Of a stretch of 48,105 bases of DNA, positions 1 through 6,659 are shown piece by piece. The stretch's first letter is position 1. Each line of letters begins with the position of its first letter. The stretch spans positions 1 to 48,105 of the forward strand of contig JACQWT010000143.1 in NCBI GenBank assembly GCA_016209145.1. The letters are read 5' to 3'. This DNA comes from Deltaproteobacteria bacterium. Its GTDB lineage: Bacteria; Myxococcota_A; Polyangia; Polyangiales; Polyangiaceae. The position numbers were made by a program, and so were the translations under genes. The notes under the pieces are model-generated. The model saw only the letters and a list, made by a program, of their open reading frames with translations. It did no database searches and was not told where the DNA came from.

Positions 1-465
1 GAAGTTCTGCGTGGGGGCTTTCTCGGGGTCGCAGGCGTCGGCGCCGTGACCACCGATGCTCGACGAGATGATGCCGATGTGAATGTCGTTGATCGAGTCG
101 AACTCGCGCCACGTGTTCGAGGGACACTCCGCCGCCGGATCCTGCGGCTGGCTCTGTGCCGGCTTGCCACTCTGGTCCACGCACCGGGGGTTGACGAGCG
201 AGCCGACCAGATCCGGCACGGCCTCCTTCAGGATTCGCTGCTTGTCGGCCATCGACCGCGAGTTGTCGATGACGAGGAGCAGGTCGATCTTGTCGACCGA
301 GCTCTGCGTCAGGCGCTCGACGATCTGCGAGTAGGAGCCGGCCGGGATGTCGCCGCTGCCCTCGTCCCCGCAGGCTGCTGCCCCGAGGAGGCCGCCAAGG
401 CACGCCACGAGCGCGACGCTTGCGTTGCGTCCAGGTTTCCACGTTTTCGCGTCCGCTCGGTTCAT
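1..465 (-). CDS. VWA-domain lipoprotein, C-terminus cut by window edge
   Basis: Only the first 155 residues lie in the window; the reading frame is open to base 1. The N-terminus has a hydrophobic signal ending in GAAAC (Cys32), a lipobox, so the protein should be lipidated. From about residue 60 it reads KIDLLLVIDNSRSM, the start of a von Willebrand factor A domain with an intact MIDAS motif (D67-x-S69-x-S71), expected to bind a divalent metal and mediate adhesion or protein contacts. This type of myxobacterial VWA lipoprotein usually carries further Cys-rich sequence, which is consistent with the Cys residues near the edge. Its ATG overlaps the stop of the upstream gene as ATGA (462-465), implying translational coupling as the last visible gene of a four-gene operon. 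The ligand is unknown. Confidence 0.85.
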   Translation of the reverse strand, partial: MNRADAKTWKPGRNASVALVACLGGLLGAAACGDEGSGDIPAGSYSQIVERLTQSSVDKIDLLLVIDNSRSMADKQRILKEAVPDLVGSLVNPRCVDQSGKPAQSQPQDPAAECPSNTWREFDSINDIHIGIISSSIGGHGADACDPEKAPTQNF

Positions 466-1313
466 GGCGGCGACCCCTTGCACTGGGAGGCATAGTGGCC
501 TTGGAGCCTCCCACACTTGATCTCGTCGCCGTCGTGCCACTCGGTGCCGTCCCGCACGCAGTACTTGCCCGTCACCCGCGTCTCACCGATGCCGAGGTTC
601 TTCATGATCTCCCGGCAGACGAAGCCGTCCGGGCAGTCGCAGAAATCGAAGTCCGGTTCCTCCGGGGCGTCGTCGACAACGCCGCAGCGGCAAGAGCAGT
701 AGACGGCCTTGGGCTCGGCGCCGAAGGCGTCCCGCTTCGAGTCCGCCGAGCACTGGCCGCAAACCTCCACGGCCACCGGGACGTCGCTGCCGGGCACGTA
801 GCAGTGCTCCGGGGTGCCCTCGGCGGGAGCGCAGACCGAGATGGCGCACATGCTCCCCTTGTCGACCTGCTCCCCGCAGGAGTAGCCCTCCATGGCGCAG
901 TCGGCATTGCTGTTGCACTCGCAGTACCTGCCCGACGGGTTGCACTTCAGGCCGTGGCAGTCCTCCTGGTTTGTGCCGTCCGGCGCGTTCTTGCCCGGAT
1001 CGCAGGCCGGCGCGATGACGCCCGCTTGCTTGCACTTCTCCCCCCCGCAATCGGAGTCGCCGCCGCAGGGCATGGGCTTGTTCTGTCCGTTCGGGCAGGT
1101 CACCCGGCCCTGGAAATGGTTGACCAGGCAGACGCCCGTCCCGCACTCGCTGTGCCCCGTCTCGATCGTGGACTCGGAGAGCTTGAACCCCGCGAAGTCG
1201 TGGCGATACTCCAGTGAGGGCGTGCAATTCTCGCCCATGTAGTCGGTCGCGGACTCGCAGCCGAGGGCACCGAGCGCGGCGAGCAGCGCCGCGGGCCATG
1301 CGAGGTGGCGCAT
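462..1313 (-). CDS. Cys-rich lipoprotein
   Basis: A 283-residue exported protein with signal peptide and lipobox LGALGC, followed by a mature part unusually rich in cysteine, mostly as short CxxxxxC-type clusters, with acidic patches. I recognise no catalytic domain; the Cys pattern suggests a disulfide-stabilised surface protein. The ATG at 1313 is preferred because GGGGAAG lies 5 nt upstream. An in-frame GTG at 1319 overlaps the previous stop but would leave no room for that ribosome binding site. It sits between the collagen-like gene upstream (2-bp gap) and the VWA gene downstream (4-bp overlap), so it belongs to the same operon. The function is unknown; it may be a partner of the VWA lipoprotein. 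Confidence 0.8.
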   Translation of the reverse strand: MRHLAWPAALLAALGALGCESATDYMGENCTPSLEYRHDFAGFKLSESTIETGHSECGTGVCLVNHFQGRVTCPNGQNKPMPCGGDSDCGGEKCKQAGVIAPACDPGKNAPDGTNQEDCHGLKCNPSGRYCECNSNADCAMEGYSCGEQVDKGSMCAISVCAPAEGTPEHCYVPGSDVPVAVEVCGQCSADSKRDAFGAEPKAVYCSCRCGVVDDAPEEPDFDFCDCPDGFVCREIMKNLGIGETRVTGKYCVRDGTEWHDGDEIKCGRLQGHYASQCKGSPP

Positions 1314-1315
1314 GG

Positions 1316-2521
1316 TCACTTCCCCTTGGCTTCCTCGATGCGCTTGATGGTTCCAAGCTCGCTGCCGAACAGCGTCTCGCGCGATCCGGTGCCCCAGGTC
1401 GGCTCCGGGCCGCCGGGGCCCTGCTGGCCGGCCTGCCCGTCGTCGCCGCTCTTGCCCGCGGTGCCCGAGTCGCCCCTTTCGCCCTTGCAGCCCTGGCCAT
1501 CGGGGCCGCCCTTGCCGCCCGCTCCGCCGCTGCCGCCCCGGCCCGCGAACCCGCCGGGGCCGGCGTCACCGCCCACGCTCGCGACGATGAGCCTGCCCTT
1601 GAGCTTGTCGGCCGCGGCCTCGTCGAGCATGACCTGGATGGCGCCGCCGATGCCGCCGTCGCCACCGCTGTTGCCCGAGGTGCCGTCGGTGCCGCCGCCG
1701 CCCTTGCCGCCCTTCTCGCACTGGCCCGAGGCGTCGTAGCCCTTCGAGCCGTCCGTCCCATCCCGGCCGGGCACGCCGCGGGCTCCGCTCTGGCCCTTGG
1801 ACACGATGCGCACGCTCTGGTCGGCCGACTGGCTGATGACGTAGCGGCGCACGCCCTGGCTGCTGTCGATGCGAATCAGGGCCGCGTCGGGGTAGAAGGG
1901 GGTCGAAAGGGCGGTCACGAATACCTTGAGATCTGGCCCGGGGCGGCCGTTCGCGCCGTTGGCGTCCGCGCTCTTCGTGCGCAGCGTGAGCAGGCCGCCG
2001 AGCGCCTTGGCCTCGTCGTTCGCCTCGTTGCCCGGCGTCTTGAGGATGTTCTCGCGCATGCACTGGTAGACGGGCTTGAGCTCGCTCTCGCCCTCCATGC
2101 TCTTGAGGGCTTGGCCGTCGATGGTCGCCTCGATCCAGCCCTTGAGCGTCATGCCCGTGCTCGCGGTGTCGAGCGGGTTGGCCCCCGGCAGCCACACCCA
2201 CTTCTCCTTCTCGTCGGTCTGGGCCCCGGAGCTCCCGGTGATGCGCACGGTCTCGGGATCGATGACCGCGTCGGACTTGCCCATGCAGCCGAGCTGGCGG
2301 TTCACGCTGCTGCAGCTCGTGCCGTCCTTGAGCTTCGCCGTCAGCTCGACCTGAAACGGATCTCCGGGGCAGTAGAGCAACTGGCCGGACGTCGGCCGCA
2401 CGTTGACGTTGACCACGCTGCGCGGATCGAGCGTGACGTGCGAGGGGCCGCACGCGGCCACCCCGCCCACGCAGCCCACCACCAAGCCGGACACGACGAC
2501 CAGATCGCCCACGTTTCTCAT
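1316..2521 (-). CDS. collagen-like lipoprotein
   Basis: A 401-residue protein. The N-terminus is a signal peptide with a lipobox-like GVAAC. Residues of about 30-240 form a compact region with few cysteines and no recognised family. The C-terminal part is glycine-rich with many Gly-x-y triplets (GARGVPGRDGTDGSKG, GERGDSGTAGKSGDDG), separated by a non-collagen stretch around IQVMLDEAAADKLKGRL, so collagen-like segments flank a short folded insert. The start is set by GGGAGG about 7 nt upstream of the ATG. It lies 56 bp downstream of the OmpA-like gene. Collagen-like triplets in bacteria usually form rod-like surface stalks; that role is inferred here. Confidence 0.8.
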   Translation of the reverse strand: MRNVGDLVVVSGLVVGCVGGVAACGPSHVTLDPRSVVNVNVRPTSGQLLYCPGDPFQVELTAKLKDGTSCSSVNRQLGCMGKSDAVIDPETVRITGSSGAQTDEKEKWVWLPGANPLDTASTGMTLKGWIEATIDGQALKSMEGESELKPVYQCMRENILKTPGNEANDEAKALGGLLTLRTKSADANGANGRPGPDLKVFVTALSTPFYPDAALIRIDSSQGVRRYVISQSADQSVRIVSKGQSGARGVPGRDGTDGSKGYDASGQCEKGGKGGGGTDGTSGNSGGDGGIGGAIQVMLDEAAADKLKGRLIVASVGGDAGPGGFAGRGGSGGAGGKGGPDGQGCKGERGDSGTAGKSGDDGQAGQQGPGGPEPTWGTGSRETLFGSELGTIKRIEEAKGK

Positions 2522-2577
2522 TGCCTGCCTCCCTTTGCCTTGCCGCCGGCACTTCACGTCGCCGGCGACGAGCTCCA

Positions 2578-3624
2578 TCACACGCCGCCACTTGCCGGGA
2601 CGGTCATGCCCGGCGAAGGACTGCTCGGCGCGGCCTGCCCCCCACCGGGCCGCCGCCGCGTCGGATCGATGCCGGCGGCCTTGGCGCGCCAGCACCCGCG
2701 CGACACGTTCTGCCAGACGCCGCTCACCACGACGGCCTTGAGCAGGACACGCCGGTTGCGCGGCTCGTCCACGTCGTCGCCGCGATCGATCGCGGGGCAC
2801 AGCTCGCCGTAGCCGATGGGGACCAGACGGCTCGACGCGATCCCGTGCTGCGCGAGCGTCCCGGCGACCGCGCGGGCCCGCCGCTCCGTGAGCTCGGCGT
2901 TGTAGCGCGGCTCGCCCTTGCTCGACGCATGGCCCTCGATCTCGACGCGCGCGATCTCCGGGTGCGCGGAGAGCACGCGCGCCACCTCCGCGATGGTCTC
3001 GCGTGCCACCGGCGTTAGCTCGGCCGAGTCCAGGGCGAAGTCGATCTTGCGCGTCTCGGGCACGTAGATGGTCGAGGAGCCCTCGTCGTATGCGACGGCA
3101 CTTGCCGCCGGGAGCTCGTCCGGGCAGCCGTCCTCGTCGCGGTAGCCGTTGGGGGTCTCGGGCGCGTCCGGGCACCGGTCGACGGCATCGGCGACTCCGT
3201 CCTGGTCCCGGTCCGGCGAGGGGCAGCCGTCGCCCGGCTCGGGCGGCAGGTTGTCCTCGGCGCCGTCGGGGCACCCGTCCTTCGCGTCCGCGACGCCGTC
3301 CCCGTCCGAGTCGGTCGTGGGGCAACCGTCGCTCGGATCGGGCGGCTGGCCGTCCTCCTTCGCGTCGGGGCACTTGTCGTCGGCACCGGCGATCCCGTCC
3401 TGATCGGGATCGCGCGCGGGGCAGCCGTCGTTGGCCTTGGGAGGCAGGCCGTCCTCGGGCTCGTCCGGGCAGCCGTCGTCGATGTCCGCGGCGCCGTCCT
3501 CATCGCGGTCGCCGCCGCGGCTGGCGACCTCGTAGACGGGAACCGGAGGAGCGCCGCCGCAGGCCGAGGCCAGCGCCCACACGAGCCCGCACAGCAACCC
3601 AGCGCCTCCCGCGCGCCACGCCAT
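2578..3624 (-). CDS. OmpA-family lipoprotein with thrombospondin type-3 repeats
   Basis: A 348-residue outer-membrane lipoprotein: signal peptide with lipobox LASAC, then about five calcium-binding thrombospondin type-3 repeats rich in DxDxDG and DGCPD motifs (about residues 38-165), then an OmpA C-terminal peptidoglycan-binding domain (about 190-300; FALDSAELTPVARETI, EIEGHAS, GYGE, NRRV). It lacks a beta-barrel and is probably an acylated protein tethering the outer membrane to the cell wall. A 45-residue tail after the OmpA domain (Pro, Gly and Ser-rich) is unusual. It is first in the minus-strand operon and follows a strong sigma70-type promoter whose -10 box is only 8 nt before the ATG. 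Confidence 0.9.
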   Translation of the reverse strand: MAWRAGGAGLLCGLVWALASACGGAPPVPVYEVASRGGDRDEDGAADIDDGCPDEPEDGLPPKANDGCPARDPDQDGIAGADDKCPDAKEDGQPPDPSDGCPTTDSDGDGVADAKDGCPDGAEDNLPPEPGDGCPSPDRDQDGVADAVDRCPDAPETPNGYRDEDGCPDELPAASAVAYDEGSSTIYVPETRKIDFALDSAELTPVARETIAEVARVLSAHPEIARVEIEGHASSKGEPRYNAELTERRARAVAGTLAQHGIASSRLVPIGYGELCPAIDRGDDVDEPRNRRVLLKAVVVSGVWQNVSRGCWRAKAAGIDPTRRRPGGGQAAPSSPSPGMTVPASGGV

Positions 3625-3632
3625 AATGGAAC

Positions 3633-3661
3633 CGTATAGGATGGTGCGACGTGGGCGTCAA
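3633..3661 (-). promoter_or_regulatory. sigma70-type promoter, probably leaderless
   Basis: On the minus strand a -35 box TTGACG (3656-3661) is followed after exactly 17 nt by a -10 box TATACG (3633-3638). The ATG of the OmpA-like gene begins 8 nt after the -10 box, so the transcript would start at or within 1-3 nt of the start codon. No Shine-Dalgarno sequence is present, in agreement with a leaderless mRNA. Confidence 0.65.
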
Positions 3662-3719
3662 GCGAGCTTCTCGCGCTGCGGCCCTCTGCGGCCGCGCCGG
3701 GCAGGGCTGCCGAGGAGCG

Positions 3720-4143
3720 TCACCCGGCGTCGCGCTGGCGCCACAGCGCGCCCGCGAACGCCTCGAGGTCCCGCAGCCCGGCCTCGAGGCCGGCGACAAT
3801 GACCTGCGAGCGCAGATCGCCATACCGATGCACGATGAGGTTGCGCAGGCCGGCGGCGCCGGCCAGCTCCACCGCCAGCTCGTCCGGGATGTACCCCGAG
3901 CTCGCCAAGAGCGCGAACGCTGCCGCCGGGCCCTCGACGACCCCGAGCTGGTCGTCCGCGCAGACGTGTACGGCCAGATCGATGCAGGCCTGGATGGCCT
4001 GCTGGAGGTCCATCAGGACCACGTTGCGCAGATCCTGCGTCGGAGTCGAGCGCCTCCGCCGCCAAGGGCAGGCGCGCACGGATGCGGGCGACGTGGTGCC
4101 GCACCGTCCCCGTCTTCGCCCGCAGGATGTCGCGGTCGACCAT
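3720..4143 (-). pseudogene. hepT: HEPN-family toxin (HepT-like), frameshifted
   Basis: A HEPN nuclease toxin gene broken into two frames. The first part runs from ATG 4143 (MVDRDILRAKTGTVRHHVAR) to about 4039. The rest of the family pattern (QDLRNVVLMDLQQAIQACID, then SGYIPDELA) continues in another frame from 4037 to the stop at 3720. The catalytic HEPN motif RNLIVH (R-x4-H) is present in the second half. Joining the parts needs about a 2-nt insertion or 1-nt deletion near GACGCAGGAT (4033-4041), which is not a long homopolymer. As read, translation from 4143 would miss the catalytic motif, so the toxin is inactive unless the break is a sequencing error or recoding site. It is paired with the MNT gene just upstream. 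Confidence 0.7.
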
Positions 4144-4594
4144 GGTGCGGCCCGCCGCCGCCCGGCGCATGCGCGGCGGCCCAGACAGCCATCGCGTGGT
4201 CCATCACTGTGCGCGCGTACTCCCAGTCGAACCGCTCCAGCATGGTACGTTCGATCAAGCGACGGGTGCGTGCCGGGTCGCGGTCGAACAGCTTGCGTCC
4301 CCGGCGCAGAACCTGGAAACGCAGCGTAGGTGTGGCCGCCTCGATGTTCACGAGATGGACGTCGCGCCCCGCGGCTATCCCCAGGTGTCCGATCAGCGTG
4401 GCGAGCTCGGCTTGTGCGCAGCGCTCGGCGCGCCGGTCAGAGTACCGCACCGCGACGTCCAGATCGCTGTCGGCCCGCAGGCGGTCCTGCGCCACGGAGC
4501 CAAAGGCGAAGGCCGCCGCAAACCGGGCGTCTGCCTGCAGCAGTCGGGCGAGCGCCTCCAGGCCCTTCGCGTACCCTGCCGCGCTTGCCGTCAT
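4013..4594 (-). CDS. mntA: MNT-family nucleotidyltransferase antitoxin
   Basis: A 193-residue minimal nucleotidyltransferase of the MntA/HepT toxin-antitoxin type. The core shows the GS-x10-DxD signature in FGSVAQDRLRADSDLDVAV, the metal-binding centre that in studied relatives modifies (AMPylates) the HEPN toxin. The family core ends near VMDHAMAVW (about residue 140). The last 50 or so residues are Pro/Gly/Arg-rich and are read out of frame through the first 130 bp of hepT, far more overlap than usual, which suggests that the natural stop has been lost by an indel. The partner toxin is itself frameshifted. The start is ATG 4594. Confidence 0.8.
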   Translation of the reverse strand: MTASAAGYAKGLEALARLLQADARFAAAFAFGSVAQDRLRADSDLDVAVRYSDRRAERCAQAELATLIGHLGIAAGRDVHLVNIEAATPTLRFQVLRRGRKLFDRDPARTRRLIERTMLERFDWEYARTVMDHAMAVWAAAHAPGGGGPHHGRPRHPAGEDGDGAAPRRPHPCAPALGGGGARLRRRICATWS

Positions 4595-4689
4595 GACCGC
4601 AATGCTACTTCATCCTTCTACGAGATGCTCGCGAAGGATGTGGAGGAGATCGAGAGGATAGGCGCGAAGAGCAGGCCGTAGCCGCCCGC

Positions 4690-6630
4690 CTACTTCCCCC
4701 ACCGCTCGGCGATCTTGCGCTGGGCCTCCTGCCAGCGCGTGGCAAAGAGGTAGCTCGGCGAAACCGTGTCCTCGTAGTGGTCGCCGTCGTGCTCCGAGAG
4801 CAGGCTGACCGAGAGGTTGAAGTCGGGCTCGGGGATCATGTAGCTCATGTAGGAATCGACCATGCTGAGCGCCGCGCGGTACTCGGTGCCCAAGAGGTCC
4901 AGCACGGGCGGCACGGAGGCATCGAACGAGAGTGCGTAGGGGAAGGCGTGCAGGCTCAGGCAGTCGCACTCGCCCTCCTTGTCGGTGTGGCGGCACGGCT
5001 CGAAGCTCTTCTGTTCGTTGCACTTGGGATCGTGCTGCGGGAAGAACGCGCTCCCGGCCGCGCTGCCACGGGCGGCGAGCTGGGACGACTCCTTGTGCCA
5101 GCGCGGGTCGGAATCGGGAAAGCCGTGGACGAGCTCGGGCAGGATCTCCGCCGGCGCCGTCACGAGGCCGAGCGGGCCGAGCTGGAGGCGAAACGCGCGC
5201 ACCGGGATGCAGCCGGGCACGGCGACGCTCAACTCCGGGCACAGCGCATCGTCCGTTACCGCGTCCTCGATGCCGAGATCGAAGATCCCGCTCTTGCCGA
5301 GCAGGTTGTAGGCGATGTTGTGCAGGGGCACGTAGAAGGGCTCGGCCGCGACCGCCAGCGGCGCGGCCGGGTACGTCTTGGCGCCGGCGAGCACGTCGAT
5401 GGCGGCCTCGGCGATGTGGTGGCCGTGCGAGACCACGAACTCGTGGCTGTGGTGCTCGGCCCACTGGGGCACGGGGTTGCCGTCCTTGTCCCGGCGCTCG
5501 GCTCCCGGCTTGCGGCCGTAGCAGCCGGCGTCGCCGGGATCCTCCACCTCCTGCGGCGAGCAGATCTGGAACCGGTGCGTGCCGTCCTCGTCCACGAGCG
5601 GCAGATCGCCGCCCAGGGCCGACTGCATCCCGCCCAGGCACTCGGGCGAGTGGATGGCGACGCCGCCGTACTCGTGCTCCAAGAGCGGGCGCATGACCCC
5701 CGGCCAGTCCGCGGAGATGGCGGTGTTGTTGCCGCCCCAGACTTCGGGGTGGCCGGCCCAGATGGTCCACGTGAAGACGGCGCTCCCGTCCGGCCGCACG
5801 CCCTGGAGCACGATGAGCTCGTCGGAGGCGATCACCGGGTCGCGGATGTCGTTGATCATGCCGTGCATCTTCGCCGTGGGGTTGTCGCCGCCAAATACGC
5901 TGCCATTGAAGTGCGGGGAGCGCTCCCGCATGGCCTGCGCGCCCACCTTGAGGGTGACGGCCTGCATCGCGCCGGCCGCCTCGCGCACGGCCTGCTCGAT
6001 GCTGCCCGTGACGAGCTGCTGGTAGCTCTCCCGGATGCCCGTGACGGGGTTGGACATGTCGTAAGGATCGCCCCACAGGCCCATCGTGTCCGGCCCCTGG
6101 TGGTTGTGCGTCGAGGCGACGATGAGCCGGCCCGGATCGAGCCCCTGCGCCGCAAGCTGGTCGCGCGCCGCGTAGATGCGCGGCGAGCCCAGGCCAACCA
6201 GGTCCATGACCACGAAGACGAGGTAGCCGCCGTCCTGCGCGATGACGAGGGCGCGGGTGCTGATGGGATCCGAGACGCCCAGCGCCGGCCTTAGCGGGCC
6301 GAAGCCGCCCATCCAGACGGCGTCGAACCAACCGTTATGGTTGGCGTCGTCGAAGGGCTCGGGGCACTCTGCGGTGCCGCCCTGCGGGTTGTCGAGGCAG
6401 CCGTCGAACTCGCTGTCGTCGTCGAGATCGGTGTACGTCTCGTTGATGGTCGGCGTGATGTCGACGATGGCCGCGCCCGCGTAGACGACGCCGTCCTGGC
6501 GCAAGATCATGCCGAGCGGCGGCGGCCCGGGCACGGGCGCGCCGTCCTCGGCCGCGGAGCAGCCGAGCGCCGCGGCGGCGGTGAGCAGGAGAGCCGGAAG
6601 CGCGGGGCGATCGAGAAAGCAGCGGGACAT
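4690..6630 (-). CDS. neutral/alkaline ceramidase-like lipoprotein
   Basis: A 646-residue exported protein with signal peptide and lipobox AALGC. It resembles the N-terminal catalytic domain of neutral/alkaline non-lysosomal ceramidases: AGAAIVDITP at the start of the fold, the metal-binding STHNHQGPD (His175 and His177), and RSPHFNGSV in the position of the family's nucleophile motif. Family enzymes hydrolyse the N-acyl bond of ceramide using zinc. An insert rich in Asp (DLDDDSEFDGC, about residue 65) looks like a calcium-binding loop. The C-terminal immunoglobulin-like domain of classical enzymes was not recognised. No clear ribosome binding site precedes the ATG at 6630. It lies 29 bp downstream of the transglutaminase-like gene and is probably cotranscribed. 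Substrate specificity is inferred from the family. Confidence 0.8.
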   Translation of the reverse strand: MSRCFLDRPALPALLLTAAAALGCSAAEDGAPVPGPPPLGMILRQDGVVYAGAAIVDITPTINETYTDLDDDSEFDGCLDNPQGGTAECPEPFDDANHNGWFDAVWMGGFGPLRPALGVSDPISTRALVIAQDGGYLVFVVMDLVGLGSPRIYAARDQLAAQGLDPGRLIVASTHNHQGPDTMGLWGDPYDMSNPVTGIRESYQQLVTGSIEQAVREAAGAMQAVTLKVGAQAMRERSPHFNGSVFGGDNPTAKMHGMINDIRDPVIASDELIVLQGVRPDGSAVFTWTIWAGHPEVWGGNNTAISADWPGVMRPLLEHEYGGVAIHSPECLGGMQSALGGDLPLVDEDGTHRFQICSPQEVEDPGDAGCYGRKPGAERRDKDGNPVPQWAEHHSHEFVVSHGHHIAEAAIDVLAGAKTYPAAPLAVAAEPFYVPLHNIAYNLLGKSGIFDLGIEDAVTDDALCPELSVAVPGCIPVRAFRLQLGPLGLVTAPAEILPELVHGFPDSDPRWHKESSQLAARGSAAGSAFFPQHDPKCNEQKSFEPCRHTDKEGECDCLSLHAFPYALSFDASVPPVLDLLGTEYRAALSMVDSYMSYMIPEPDFNLSVSLLSEHDGDHYEDTVSPSYLFATRWQEAQRKIAERWGK

Positions 6631-6659
6631 GCCGCGATGATACACAACACCTAGCGGAT

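Noticed and set aside
1314-1319. GTG at 1319 as start of the Cys-rich lipoprotein
   Set aside because: GGGGAAG is correctly spaced for ATG 1313 but not for the GTG.
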